A stretch of DNA of 64,000 nt from an uncultured Cohaesibacter sp. Its GTDB lineage: Bacteria; Pseudomonadota; Alphaproteobacteria; Rhizobiales; Cohaesibacteraceae. Positions 25,187 to 34,476 of the stretch are shown here, piece after piece (positions within the stretch are counted from its first letter, which is position 1; every line of letters starts with the position of its first letter). The notes beneath the pieces are model-generated. The model had not been told where the DNA came from. It ran no database searches and saw only the letters and a program-made list of their open reading frames with translations. The translations under genes and the position numbers were made by a program. The stretch spans positions 1,109,501-1,173,500 of the forward strand of contig NZ_OY762934.1 in the NCBI RefSeq assembly GCF_963667045.1, read 5' to 3'.

Positions 25187-26686
25187 ATGGTTGAACCAAT
25201 CAGGATACCCACACGCGCCTTTTCCTTTGACAACAGCTTTGCGCGCGCGCTCGAGGGCTTTTATGTGACCTGGCAGGGTGCCGAGGCACCGCAGCCACGG
25301 ATTGTCCTGTTCAACGATGCGCTGGCCGACAAGCTCGGGCTGTCACTGGACACACAGGATGTTGTGTTGGCCGAGATTCTTGCGGGCTGCCGGGTGGCGG
25401 AAGGCTCCGAGCCGATCGCCATGGCCTATGCAGGGCACCAGTTCGGCGGCTTCTCCCCACAGCTTGGTGATGGACGGGCGCTGCTGCTCGGTGAGGTGCT
25501 CGACAAAGACGGCAACCGTTTCGACATCCACCTCAAGGGATCGGGGCCGACCCCCTTCTCACGCGGAGGTGACGGCAAGGCAGTGCTCGGCCCGGTTTTG
25601 CGGGAATATATCATGGGCGAGGCCATGCATGCACTCGGCATTCCGACCACGCGGGCGCTGGCAGCAGTGACGACCGGCGAGCAGATCCGGCGGCAGGGGC
25701 TGAAACCCGGTGCCGTGCTTGCACGGGTGGCCTCTAGCCATATCCGCGTCGGGACCTTCCAGTTTTTTGCCGCCCGTGGCGCATGGGACAGCCTGACAAA
25801 ACTGGCCGACTATACCATCACCCGCCACTACCCCGATCTGATGGAAAAGGAAAACCGCTATCTGGCCTTCTTTCAGGCGGTGGCGGACCGTCAGGCCAAG
25901 TTGATCGCACAGTGGATGCAGGTGGGTTTCATCCACGGCGTGATGAACACCGACAACATGGCCATTTCTGGCGAGACCATCGATTATGGCCCCTGTGCCT
26001 TCATGGATCAGTATGATCCGCAGACCGTTTTCAGTTCGATTGATCGACAGGGGCGCTATGCCTATGCCAACCAACCGCAGGCAGGCCAGTGGAATCTGGC
26101 CCGGTTTGCCGAAACACTGGTGCCACTGATTGCGCCCGATGACCATAATCGGGCAGCCGAGATGCTGACCGATGTCCTTTCCGACTATATGGCCGCCTAC
26201 AAGCAGGCATGGCTGTCCGGTATGGGTCGGAAAATCGGCCTGTCTGCAGCGAGTGGAAAGGATACGGCGCTGATCCAGATCCTGCTTGGCACATTGCAGG
26301 GCGAGAAGGTGGATTTCACCCTGTTTTTCCGCCGCCTTGGTGACAGTCTCAAGGGCGAGGAAGGCAAGGCCAGCCTGCTGGCACTGTTCGAGGATCCGGA
26401 GTCCATCGCCAGCTGGCTTGCGGAGTGGCATGCCCGACTTGCTGACGAGACACGCGCACTCGAGATCATCGCGCGCGACATAGCACAGGTGAACCCGCTC
26501 TATATTCCGCGCAACCACATGGTCGAACAGGCCTTGCAGGAAGCCGAGGATTTCGGCGACTTCAGAGCGGTGCAGCGTTTGCTTGAGGTGGTGTCACACC
26601 CGTATGAGGAACGGGAAGGGCTGGAAGCTTTCGCCCGCCCCGCCCCGAGCAATTTCGGGCCGTTCGTCACCTATTGCGGCACCTAG
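25187..26686 (+). CDS. selO: SelO protein adenylyltransferase (YdiU family)
   Basis: This 499-residue pseudokinase transfers AMP from ATP to Ser/Thr/Tyr of target proteins and is linked to the oxidative-stress response in E. coli. It shows AGHQFGGFSPQLGDGRA, the nucleotide-binding HLKGSGPTPFSRGGDGKAV, REYIMGEAMHALGIPTTRAL, and the active-site HGVMNTDNM with IDYGPCAFMDQYDP. The C-terminus ends YCGT, with Cys at the position used by Sec or Cys in other SelO proteins. I prefer the ATG at 25187 because it matches the short N-terminus of relatives; an ATG at 25163 is possible. It is divergent from bisC across about 170 bases and ends 10 bases from the convergent GntR gene. Confidence 0.93.
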   Translation: MVEPIRIPTRAFSFDNSFARALEGFYVTWQGAEAPQPRIVLFNDALADKLGLSLDTQDVVLAEILAGCRVAEGSEPIAMAYAGHQFGGFSPQLGDGRALLLGEVLDKDGNRFDIHLKGSGPTPFSRGGDGKAVLGPVLREYIMGEAMHALGIPTTRALAAVTTGEQIRRQGLKPGAVLARVASSHIRVGTFQFFAARGAWDSLTKLADYTITRHYPDLMEKENRYLAFFQAVADRQAKLIAQWMQVGFIHGVMNTDNMAISGETIDYGPCAFMDQYDPQTVFSSIDRQGRYAYANQPQAGQWNLARFAETLVPLIAPDDHNRAAEMLTDVLSDYMAAYKQAWLSGMGRKIGLSAASGKDTALIQILLGTLQGEKVDFTLFFRRLGDSLKGEEGKASLLALFEDPESIASWLAEWHARLADETRALEIIARDIAQVNPLYIPRNHMVEQALQEAEDFGDFRAVQRLLEVVSHPYEEREGLEAFARPAPSNFGPFVTYCGT

Positions 26687-26696
26687 CCGGGACCAA

Positions 26697-27410
26697 TCAC
26701 GACAGCGGCCCTTCGAAGATGCGCCGGCGTGCGTTGCGGATATGCTCCTGCATGCGCATTCTGGCAGCATCCATGTCGCGGGCGCGGATGGCGTTGAAAA
26801 TCCGGTGATGCTCTTCCTGCACGATGACGCGGCGCGCCTGCTTGCTGCGGGAAGAGAGATTGCGGGAAATGTCCATCGCCTGCAGGGAAACCTCTGTGAG
26901 AGCCTGAAAGGAGCTGACGAAAAAGTGGTTGTCGGCCGCTTCGCAGATGGCCAGATGGAAACGATAGTCCTCTCCGGTTCCCATATCTCCTGTCTCGATG
27001 GCATCATCCATGCGCTTGAGCTCGATGGCCATTCGATCGAGGTGATCGACACCGGCCCGCTCGGCGGCGAAATAGGCAGCCTCGCCTTCCAGCATGATAC
27101 GATATTCATAGGACCGCTGGATATCGGCAATCGACTCGATGGGCGCAAATTGCAGGAAGCTGTCATCGGGGCGCTTGAGCACGAAGCTGCCCGAACCACG
27201 CCGTGAAGCGACAAGCCCGCTTTCTCTCAACCGCGCGATGGCGGCTCGCACCGTGGGCCGGGAGGCACCAAGGTCCTCGGCCAGCTCCGCTTCTGTCGGC
27301 AGCTTGCTGTTCTCCGGGTAAACACCGGTCACGATCCGGCTCAGCAGCGCCTCATACACTGCGTCTGCAAGACTGGGGGCTTTGGGTGTGGTGCTGCTGA
27401 TGTTCGTCAC
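26697..27410 (-). CDS. GntR-family transcriptional regulator, FadR subfamily (FCD domain)
   Basis: This 237-residue regulator has an N-terminal winged helix (about residues 12-78, LPTEAELAEDLGASRPTVRA then RRGSGSFV). An all-helical FCD ligand domain (about 95-225) has the metal/ligand residues in the YRIMLEGEAA, FHLAICEAADNHF and HHRIFNAI stretches. Start is a GTG at 27410 with no strong ribosome site. Such proteins usually control a neighbouring catabolic operon. Here the divergent neighbour is the pirin-WrbA group, 470 bases away, and the other neighbour is convergent selO. Its target is not obvious. Confidence 0.9.
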   Translation of the reverse strand: MTNISSTTPKAPSLADAVYEALLSRIVTGVYPENSKLPTEAELAEDLGASRPTVRAAIARLRESGLVASRRGSGSFVLKRPDDSFLQFAPIESIADIQRSYEYRIMLEGEAAYFAAERAGVDHLDRMAIELKRMDDAIETGDMGTGEDYRFHLAICEAADNHFFVSSFQALTEVSLQAMDISRNLSSRSKQARRVIVQEEHHRIFNAIRARDMDAARMRMQEHIRNARRRIFEGPLS

Positions 27411-27883
27411 GGATACTTACCATTTTTCGTTGGCCGACTTCACGAGCTGCGCGTATTGGCCATGCATACGCACCATGTGTGCAGGTCATTTGCGACAGCA
27501 CCTGAGAGGCACTGGTGACCTGCATGAAATGTCAGTCTGTTTGAATCGGATGATGTTTCGATTTCTTGGCGGACGGTAGCACCTATTTTGCGGCGGATCA
27601 ATCTTGTGCCCTCATACACAATTATGCCAATCGTGCATCCAAAGTCATCGATCAATGAGTTTTAACTCATGGCACAGATGAAATCTTTGAGCTTCCCAAA
27701 TCCCTTAAGGACTATTACCTAAGAGAACGAGAAAAGACGGGATACCGCCCCAAACCGGAACCGACATCGCCAAACCGACAGACAATGTCATCCGGGTGCG
27801 ACAGGGCCAGGCGATCCGCCGTCTTACCAGTAGCATTCACACAAGGACCGGGAGCGCAGAGCTGCCCGTGATGGAGAAAAGAA
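27411..27883. promoter_or_regulatory. Control region between GntR gene and the pirin-WrbA group, with two inverted repeats
   Basis: ATGAGTT / AACTCAT with a two-base centre forms an operator-like palindrome at 27655-27670. GCAGGTCA (27481-27488) and TGACCTGC (27516-27523) form a second inverted repeat around 27 bases. The first could control the pirin gene, the second the GntR gene. The pirin start at 27884 follows GGAG (27872-27876). No open frame in this gap is convincing. Confidence 0.45.
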
Positions 27884-28795
27884 ATGTCGATCAGACCAGT
27901 TCTTTCCACCACCCATGCCCAGGAAACCATGGAAGGGGCCGGGGTACGCCTGCACCGTGCCTTCGGGTTCCATGATCCAAAGATGTGCGATCCATTCCTG
28001 CTGTTCGATGACTTCCGTGGCGACCGTCCGGACGACTATATTCGCGGCTTCCCGTGGCATCCGCACCGGGGCATCGAAACCATCACCTATGTTCTCAACG
28101 GAACGGTGGAACATGGCGACAGTTTGGGCAACCACGGCAGCCTCGGCGCAGGTGACATCCAGTGGATGACCGCCGGCTCGGGCATCATGCATCAGGAAAT
28201 GCCCAAGGGCAACGAGAAGGGCCAGATGCATGGCTTCCAGCTCTGGGCTAACCTGCCAGCAAGCATGAAGATGACCGCGCCGCGCTATCAGGATGTTGAA
28301 GCCAAGGAAATCCCGCAGGTGATTGACGATGACGGCACCTCCGTCAAGGTCGTCGTCGGCGAATTCTGGGGCAAGCGTGGCCCCGTGGACGGCATCGCCG
28401 CCGATCCGCTCTATCTCGACATCTTTGTGCCTGCCGGCGTGCGCAAGCGCTTCAAGATCGACACCTATCGCAACGCCTTTGCCTATGTCTTTGAAGGCGC
28501 AGGCAAGTTCGACAATTCCTCAAAACCGCGCGGCATCCTTCTGGAGAAGGAAGTGATGGGGGAAGAAGTCAATATCCGTGACATGTCGGGCAACCGGACA
28601 CTGATCAACTTTGGCACAGGCGACGAGGTTGAAGTCATCGCCGGACCGAAGGGTGTCCGCTTCCTGCTGGTCTCGGGCGCTCCCCTTCGGGAGCCCGTCG
28701 CCTGGCACGGACCAATCGTGATGAACACGAAAGAAGAAATCCATCAGGCCATCCGCGAATTGCGCAATGGCACCTTTATCAAACCTGCCCATTAA
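27884..28795 (+). CDS. Pirin family protein (iron-binding bicupin)
   Basis: This 303-residue pirin has a double cupin with one non-haem iron in the N-terminal half. The ligands are in [17 protein letters not shown] (two His), and in [11 protein letters not shown] (His and Glu). The C-terminal cupin includes [11 protein letters not shown] and [12 protein letters not shown]. Bacterial pirins variously act as quercetinases (YhhW) or bind partner enzymes such as pyruvate dehydrogenase. The next two genes encode quinone-acting flavo- and thiol-enzymes, which favours an aromatic or quinone-related role. That role is inferred. Confidence 0.92.
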   Translation: MSIRPVLSTTHAQETMEGAGVRLHRAFGFHDPKMCDPFLLFDDFRGDRPDDYIRGFPWHPHRGIETITYVLNGTVEHGDSLGNHGSLGAGDIQWMTAGSGIMHQEMPKGNEKGQMHGFQLWANLPASMKMTAPRYQDVEAKEIPQVIDDDGTSVKVVVGEFWGKRGPVDGIAADPLYLDIFVPAGVRKRFKIDTYRNAFAYVFEGAGKFDNSSKPRGILLEKEVMGEEVNIRDMSGNRTLINFGTGDEVEVIAGPKGVRFLLVSGAPLREPVAWHGPIVMNTKEEIHQAIRELRNGTFIKPAH

Positions 28796-28845
28796 GACAA
28801 CGGGCCGACCCAAGCAACAAAGCAAACCAAGGCAGAGATATTAAA

Positions 28846-29445
28846 ATGGCAAAAGTACTCGTTCTTTACTACTCCTCTTATGGTCACATCGAAACCATGG
28901 CCAAGGCTGTCGCAGAAGGCGCAGCAGCCGAAGGCGCAGAGGTCACCATCAAGCGCGTTCCGGAACTGGTTCCGGAAGAGGTTGCCAAGGCTTCCTACTT
29001 CAAGATGGATCAGGAAGCTCCAATCGCCTCCCCAAGCGAGCTCGACCAGTATGACGCCATCATCATTGGCGCAGGCACCCGCTTCGGCACCGTTGCCTCG
29101 CAGATGCGCAACTTCTGGGATCAGACCGGCGGTCTGTGGGCAACCGGCAAGCTGACCGGCAAGGTCGGCTCGGTGTTCACCTCCTCGGCAACCCAGCACG
29201 GCGGTCAGGAATCCACCATTCTCGGCTTCATTCCAACCCTCATGCACCACGGCATGGTCGTCGTTGGCCTGCCTTATGCCTTCCAGGGTCAGATGGGCCT
29301 TGACGAAATCAAGGGTGGGTCTCCTTACGGCGCGACCACCCTCACCGATGGCGACGGCTCTCGCCAGCCTTCCGCTGTCGAGTTGGAAGGGGCTCGTTTC
29401 CAGGGTGCACATGTTGCCAAGATCGCAGCAAAGCTGAGTGCCTGA
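28846..29445 (+). CDS. wrbA: NAD(P)H:quinone oxidoreductase WrbA
   Basis: This 199-residue flavodoxin-like tetrameric enzyme reduces quinones by two electrons, avoiding semiquinone radicals. The FMN phosphate loop is [17 protein letters not shown] at the N-terminus. WrbA hallmarks include [35 protein letters not shown] and GGSPYGATT. Length equals E. coli WrbA (198). It follows pirin by 50 bases on the same strand and may share its message. Confidence 0.96.
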   Translation: MAKVLVLYYSSYGHIETMAKAVAEGAAAEGAEVTIKRVPELVPEEVAKASYFKMDQEAPIASPSELDQYDAIIIGAGTRFGTVASQMRNFWDQTGGLWATGKLTGKVGSVFTSSATQHGGQESTILGFIPTLMHHGMVVVGLPYAFQGQMGLDEIKGGSPYGATTLTDGDGSRQPSAVELEGARFQGAHVAKIAAKLSA

Positions 29446-29493
29446 TACGACGAATACGTCAACCGAACTCGAATAAGAACAAGAATGAAAAAG

Positions 29494-29524
29494 CCGGTCT
29501 GGAGAAAACCAGTCTCCAGACCGG
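29494..29524. other. Strong stem-loop between wrbA and the hydroquinone reductase gene
   Basis: CCGGTCTGGAGA pairs perfectly with TCTCCAGACCGG over a seven-base loop. It is followed by AATTATCC on the plus strand, with no T-run, while on the minus strand it is followed by CTTTTTC. It is most likely a partial terminator or RNA-processing/stability element within the cluster. Confidence 0.5.
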
Positions 29525-29561
29525 AATTATCCGCAAACTGACAATGAAGGAAGGAAACACT

Positions 29562-30548
29562 ATGGGACTGCTCGTCGACGGCAAATGGCATGATCAATGG
29601 TATGACACCAAATCGACCGGCGGGCGTTTTGTGCGCAAGGACGCAGCCTTCCGTAACTGGATTACCGCCGACGGTTCTGCTGGCCCAACCGGCTCCGGCG
29701 GCTTCAAGGCTGAAACAGGGCGCTATCATCTCTATGTTTCCTATGCGTGCCCATGGGCACACCGCACCCTTATCTTTCGCGCTCTCAAGGGGCTCACTGA
29801 CAAGATCTCTGTATCCGTGGTCAATAGCTTCATGGGCGAGCACGGCTGGACCTTCGAGGAAGCGGATGGCGTCATCCCCGATCCCTTCTTTGGAGCATCT
29901 CACCTGCACGAGATATACACCCGGGCGGACCCGACCTATAGCGGCCGCGTGACGGTTCCGGTGTTGTGGGACACCAAGACCGGCACGATCGTCTCCAACG
30001 AGTCGTCTGAAATCATCCGCATGCTGAATTCCGCCTTCGATGGCATCGGAGCACAGCCCGGCGACTATTGGCCCGAAGCTCATCGCGCCGAAATCGAGGC
30101 CCTCAACGAGCGCATCTATCACACCGTCAACAACGGAGTATACAAGGCAGGTTTCGCCACGACCCAGGCTGCCTATGAGGAAGCAGTCGTACCGCTGTTT
30201 GAAACGCTGGACTGGCTCGAACAACGCCTGTCAAAGTCACGGTTCCTGCTTGACTATGGTCAGACCGAGGCAGACTGGCGCCTGTTCACGACGCTTGTCC
30301 GTTTCGACTCGGTCTACTACAGCCATTTCAAATGCAATCTTCGGTCGATCGAATCCTATCCGAACCTGTCGAACTATCTCCGTGATCTCTATCAGCAGCC
30401 GGGCGTTGCAGCGACCGTGCGCATGGATCACATCAAGAATCATTATTACGCCAGTCATAACATGATCAACCCAACACGCATCGTACCGATGGGGCCGAAG
30501 ATCGATTATGGCCGTCCGCACAACAGGGTACAGCTGAAGGCCGCCTGA
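29562..30548 (+). CDS. Glutathionyl-hydroquinone reductase (YqjG/PcpF family)
   Basis: This 328-residue Xi-class glutathione transferase reduces glutathionyl-hydroquinones, releasing free hydroquinone. The catalytic Cys is residue 63 in YVSYACPWAHRTLIF. The thioredoxin-like half continues with VPVLWDTKTGTIVSNESSEI and the helical half with TLVRFDSVYYSHFKCNL. The ATG at 29562 follows AAGGAAGGAAA; an ATG 18 bases upstream overlaps that site. It lies 116 bases after wrbA, making a cluster of quinone reduction and de-glutathionylation. Confidence 0.92.
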   Translation: MGLLVDGKWHDQWYDTKSTGGRFVRKDAAFRNWITADGSAGPTGSGGFKAETGRYHLYVSYACPWAHRTLIFRALKGLTDKISVSVVNSFMGEHGWTFEEADGVIPDPFFGASHLHEIYTRADPTYSGRVTVPVLWDTKTGTIVSNESSEIIRMLNSAFDGIGAQPGDYWPEAHRAEIEALNERIYHTVNNGVYKAGFATTQAAYEEAVVPLFETLDWLEQRLSKSRFLLDYGQTEADWRLFTTLVRFDSVYYSHFKCNLRSIESYPNLSNYLRDLYQQPGVAATVRMDHIKNHYYASHNMINPTRIVPMGPKIDYGRPHNRVQLKAA

Positions 30549-30573
30549 GGCAAAAGCCTCTTTCATGAAAAAC

Positions 30574-30604
30574 AAAGGCAAGGATGCTCCGCAGCCTTGC
30601 CTTT
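30574..30604 (+). terminator. Terminator after the hydroquinone reductase gene
   Basis: AAAGGCAAGG pairs with CCTTGCCTTT over an 11-base loop, 25 bases past the stop codon. The T-run is short (TTTTC). Confidence 0.7.
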
Positions 30605-30648
30605 TCACTTGGCTTCATACCCAAGCTCTCAAGCCATACCCTGTCCGG

Positions 30649-31665
30649 TTAGAGCGGATGGGGTGCGCAGGAGTTTCGCCGGATCAGCTCGCAGCGGATG
30701 AGGCTGACGAAACTGGCTTCGCCTTCACCCTGCACAATCTCCGACACGGCGCGACGCCCCATTTCATAATAGGGCAGACGCACGGTTGTCAGTTGCGGCC
30801 GGACATGCTCTGAGATGGTCTTGAAATCGTCAAATCCGATGAGGGAAAGGTCATTAGGTATACGCAATCCAAGATCCAGAGCCGCATTCATCACCATCAT
30901 CGCAACGCGATCATTGCCGCAAATGATGGCGCTCGGCCTTTCGGGGGCGGATAGAACATCCATCGCCTTGTCATAGGCGATGTAGGTTTCACCTACATCG
31001 AAATAACCCGAGACGCCCAAGTGGCACATATCAGAACTCAAGGACAGGCCCTGTTTGGCCATGGCCTTTGAAATCCCTTTCAGTCGAAGCGAGGTTGCAG
31101 GATCCTCGTGCGGTAGGGATATGACTGCAATCTTTCTGTGTCCGAGCTCAAGAAGATGGGAGGCCTGCAAGAAGCCCCCTTCTTCATCGTCGGGCAGAAT
31201 GATCTTGCCTCTGGCATTGACAGGAGTGCAGTTCATGTAGACCACACTTTCCTGTCCGAATGCGTCAGAATGATTGATATATTGACGATATCGAGACGCA
31301 TAGATATATCCCGCCGCCTTGTAGGCACGGAACATCCGGCAGATACCGGCCAGATTCTGCGTTTCGGTTTCAAGAGAACCAACAAGGAGAATGCGTCCAT
31401 GTTCAAGGGCTTCAGCTTGCGCACCACGCAACAACTCCACCGAATAGGGGGACGTTGCCACATGGTCCGCTATGAAACCGATGAGCGCGAATTGCTCCAG
31501 ATTGCTGGTTCTGGTCGCATATTTTTGTAGGTAGCCGGTTCGTTCGGCGACCTCGTATATGCGTTTTGCCGTCTCTTCACTCGAACACCGCTTGCCACGC
31601 AATGTAAGAGACACAGTTTTATTAGAAACGCCAACTTCTCTAGCAATATCTGCTAAAGTTGCCAT
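30649..31665 (-). CDS. LacI-family transcriptional regulator
   Basis: This 338-residue regulator starts with the LacI HTH (ATLADIAREVGVSNKTVSLT) and hinge. The periplasmic-binding-protein-like ligand domain follows, with GQESVVYMNCTPVNA, HRKIAVISLP, ICGNDRVAMMVMNAALDLG and LSLIGFDD. The ATG at 31665 places the HTH at the N-terminus. No sugar operon is adjacent: the left neighbour is convergent and the right neighbour is a divergent DMT transporter 557 bases away. It may act at a distance or on that transporter. The spaced inverted repeat TTGTACTGA / TCAGTACAA lies in its own upstream region. Confidence 0.92.
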   Translation of the reverse strand: MATLADIAREVGVSNKTVSLTLRGKRCSSEETAKRIYEVAERTGYLQKYATRTSNLEQFALIGFIADHVATSPYSVELLRGAQAEALEHGRILLVGSLETETQNLAGICRMFRAYKAAGYIYASRYRQYINHSDAFGQESVVYMNCTPVNARGKIILPDDEEGGFLQASHLLELGHRKIAVISLPHEDPATSLRLKGISKAMAKQGLSLSSDMCHLGVSGYFDVGETYIAYDKAMDVLSAPERPSAIICGNDRVAMMVMNAALDLGLRIPNDLSLIGFDDFKTISEHVRPQLTTVRLPYYEMGRRAVSEIVQGEGEASFVSLIRCELIRRNSCAPHPL

Positions 31666-32222
31666 TGCCCACCCCACGGAAATACTAAGAACGCTCTATT
31701 GTACTGACCCCAAATACAGACAAAAGAGCGTGGTCGTCTTTTCAGCACATCTGATATGACCACCCGTATATATCAGTACAAAAACGGGAGGATGTAAGCA
31801 GATACGCTGACCCCAGATAAGAATCAACGCGCAATGGTTGAATCATTCTTTATTGTCAAACTTGTGCTGTGTTTGCAAATAAAAATTTTGTAAAGCCATT
31901 GTTTTTAAATCACATTTATTGATGCCAACACAAATTGAAATCCAGGATCGCTTAAATTATAAGCACACCTGACACAGCACCCACAAAATTAACAATCATA
32001 TTATTTGAATTTCTGATAGATTTATTGTTCCTCCAAATTTACAAATCTCAGGATGTAACCACAGTCATCAACACGCACGGAGTATGACAGCCTTGTTCTG
32101 TGGGTCCGGGTCGTCTATGGATGATGCTGGCAAGATCCGTCTTTTCCTGATTTGTAGGGTCCAAAACCCCGGTTTCCCTGATTTCTTGCTTGCAAAGCCC
32201 CAAAACGCGAAAGCGCTCTCGC
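31666..32222. promoter_or_regulatory. AT-rich control region between lacI-type and DMT transporter genes
   Basis: This region holds a perfect 9-base inverted repeat split by 65 bases (TTGTACTGA 31699-31707, TCAGTACAA 31773-31781). It also holds a direct repeat CTGACCCCA-A/G-ATA (31704-31716 and 31807-31819). Both could support DNA looping by a LacI-type repressor. From about 31840 to 32045 the DNA is very AT-rich. The small minus-strand frame at 32048-32347 mostly overlaps the DMT gene and is not called. Confidence 0.45.
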
Positions 32223-33089
32223 ATGTCTTTTCTTAGCTCGCCGCGGAACCTCGGCATCTTCTTTGCGATCATGGCATCGATCATCTTCTCAATGCATGAT
32301 GCGGTCTCGAAACTGCTGGTCGTCAACCATTCCGTCTGGTTCATCATGATGGTTCGCTACTGGTTCCATCTGACCGTCGCCATCATCTGGGCACTTATGA
32401 GCAAGGAAGGGTTCCGCGCAGCAATCACAACCCCTCGCCCGTTTCTGCAGATCACCCGTGGCGTCCTGCTGGTCACCGAAATCGCCCTGATCATCTATGC
32501 TTACAGCATGCTGGGACTGGCAGAGGTTACCACCATCATCATGGTTCACCCCCTGATCGTGACGGGCCTTGCTGCCGTGTTCCTTGGCGAGGTTGTCGGC
32601 TGGCATCGGATTGGCGCATTGCTGGTGGGCCTTCTCGGCCTCGGGGTCATCATGCAGCCAACCGGCAACATCTGGGGCTATGGCGGCTTTGTGGCGCTGG
32701 CGGCAACGACGGCCTTCGCCCTTTATCAGTTGTTCACCCGGCTGGCGAGCCGCCACGACAGTACCCTCACGTCGTTCTTCTACGCCGGGCTCATCGGCGT
32801 CATCCTGACGACAGTGCCGGGCCTCAAGATGGCCCCGGCGTTGGCTGACATGAACTGGCTGCTTCTTGCCGGCGCTTGCGTCTTCAGCACCGCAGCCCAT
32901 TTCAGCGTCATGAAGGCCCTGTCGCTGACCGAGGCAAGCGCCATTCAGCCTTTCACCTACATGCAGCTGGTTTGGTCTATCCCGATTGGCTTTCTGGTGT
33001 TCGGGGATCTGCCGATCTGGTCAACCATTCTGGGTGCCACGATGATTGTCGGGGCCGGGCTTTACACCATCCATCGCGGCAACCGCTGA
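32223..33089 (+). CDS. DMT-superfamily (EamA) membrane transporter
   Basis: This 288-residue protein has ten predicted membrane segments in two EamA repeats. The first begins GIFFAIMASIIFSMHDAVSK, the second after GYGGFVALAATTAFALYQLF. A TEASAIQPFTYMQLVWSI segment near the end is typical of family members. They export amino acids, nucleobases or other metabolites. The start at 32223 fits the first helix; no strong ribosome site is seen. The substrate cannot be deduced. Its promoter region is shared with the LacI-type gene. Confidence 0.88.
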   Translation: MSFLSSPRNLGIFFAIMASIIFSMHDAVSKLLVVNHSVWFIMMVRYWFHLTVAIIWALMSKEGFRAAITTPRPFLQITRGVLLVTEIALIIYAYSMLGLAEVTTIIMVHPLIVTGLAAVFLGEVVGWHRIGALLVGLLGLGVIMQPTGNIWGYGGFVALAATTAFALYQLFTRLASRHDSTLTSFFYAGLIGVILTTVPGLKMAPALADMNWLLLAGACVFSTAAHFSVMKALSLTEASAIQPFTYMQLVWSIPIGFLVFGDLPIWSTILGATMIVGAGLYTIHRGNR

Positions 33090-33575
33090 TCGCTTCAGCA
33101 ACGCCCCAGCGGGAACGCTGCCCGGCTACGTTTCCAGCCATTGTCCATAGCGGTCCGGCCAAGCAGGAAGAGCAAGGTTAGCTTGCCCTCCACGCTTGAG
33201 AATTATGACTATATTCCATATTGTTAGAGCGCCTCCCCTTACCTACAATGAAAGCAAGGGTTCGATGGTGGATTGGCATCGTGCGGCAATCGGCCCGTTG
33301 CGTGTAGTCCCGATCCGGACTTCGTCATGATCTGTTCGCCACGGCGTGCAGGCCTGAGCCAACATGAAGCACGCTTATACCCCCTACCCGCCTCAGGTCA
33401 TCGTCACGAGTCCAGCCGCTGAAACGAATGTCGCGTGCAGAGCTCCGTCCAGCATCTGCGTGTCCCCGCAAGTTCCCTTTCAGAATTGTCGCATGCGGCA
33501 GCTCTGTGCCCCGATGGACAAGTCCTTTCACCGGCATGGCGCCGCCACCTCGGCAAAACGAGAAGGAGGAAGCGC
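33090..33575. other. Intergenic region without recognised gene
   Basis: This gap of 486 bases lies between the transporter and the universal stress protein. Overlapping short frames in it show no motif and no ribosome site. The only clear signal is AGAAGGAGGA at 33561-33570, the ribosome site of the next gene. Confidence 0.35.
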
Positions 33576-34406
33576 ATGACCATCAAGAGCATTCTCTACG
33601 CCTACTGCGGCGAACAGGATGAGGGAAGCGGTCTCGATTTTGCAATCAGACTCGCTCATCACTATGACGCATGGCTTACCGGCATCATCCGGCACGGCTT
33701 TTCCAAGATGGAGAAGCGTATCGCCACCATTGTCTCAGAGGAAGTCCATCTCGCGGTTCAGCAAGCCGAAAGCAAGCGCATCGCTGACATCACCAACCGG
33801 TTCCAAGAAACGGTGAAGGCTGCTGGCCTCATAGCCCGGTCAAGCTTCATCGCCATAGAACCCCAGATGGTGACGTCCATTTCAGAAGTTGCCCGCTGCT
33901 ACGATATCGTGGTAACCGGCAATCATCCCGAGGACGAACAGTTCGAGTTTCTTGCTGCCTATCCCGACCGGATTGCCTTGCAAAGCGGTAGGCCGGTTGT
34001 TGTCGTGCCTGACGGGTACAAACCCAAGGGGCCACCGAGAAAGGTCCTGATCGCCTGGGATGGCAAACGCACCATCGCGAGGGCGGTTGGTGATGCCATG
34101 CCGATACTCGAACAGGGAGCCCAGGTGACGCTGCTCACCGTTGGCCCGTCCCACACCGTCGATCAGCATCCCGATGGTGGTATCATGGGGCTTTTGGCGC
34201 GGCACAATATCGAAGCGGATCATATTCATGATCGCGGCGTTGGAAGATCCGTTGCCGAAACCATCGTTCAGACAGCTGACGAACTGGGTTCATCACTGAT
34301 TATCATGGGGGCCTATGAGCACTCGAAATTCTCTCAGGACATCTTCGGCGGCGTGACCACCGAGATGTTGCAGAGCGTTCGTGTGCCCGTCTTCATGGCG
34401 CATTGA
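33576..34406 (+). CDS. Universal stress protein (tandem UspA-type)
   Basis: This 276-residue protein is built of two Usp units, as is common in alphaproteobacteria. The N-terminal unit (about 1-140) is degenerate. The C-terminal unit starts at KVLIAWDGKRTIARAV and has the nucleotide-binding pattern in IIMGAYEHSKFSQDIFGGVT. The ATG at 33576 follows an excellent AAGGAGGA. Such proteins accumulate under starvation, anoxia or oxidative stress. The neighbouring iron alcohol dehydrogenase is convergent. Confidence 0.9.
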   Translation: MTIKSILYAYCGEQDEGSGLDFAIRLAHHYDAWLTGIIRHGFSKMEKRIATIVSEEVHLAVQQAESKRIADITNRFQETVKAAGLIARSSFIAIEPQMVTSISEVARCYDIVVTGNHPEDEQFEFLAAYPDRIALQSGRPVVVVPDGYKPKGPPRKVLIAWDGKRTIARAVGDAMPILEQGAQVTLLTVGPSHTVDQHPDGGIMGLLARHNIEADHIHDRGVGRSVAETIVQTADELGSSLIIMGAYEHSKFSQDIFGGVTTEMLQSVRVPVFMAH

Positions 34407-34476
34407 TGTTTGATGCTGGCCATCAGCCACCGACCGGGGTCGAGATATCGCTTGCACAATACGATCCATCCGACCT

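Noticed and set aside
32048-32347. 99-codon minus-strand frame near the DMT transporter
   Set aside because: It overlaps the start of the transporter and has no similarity or ribosome site.
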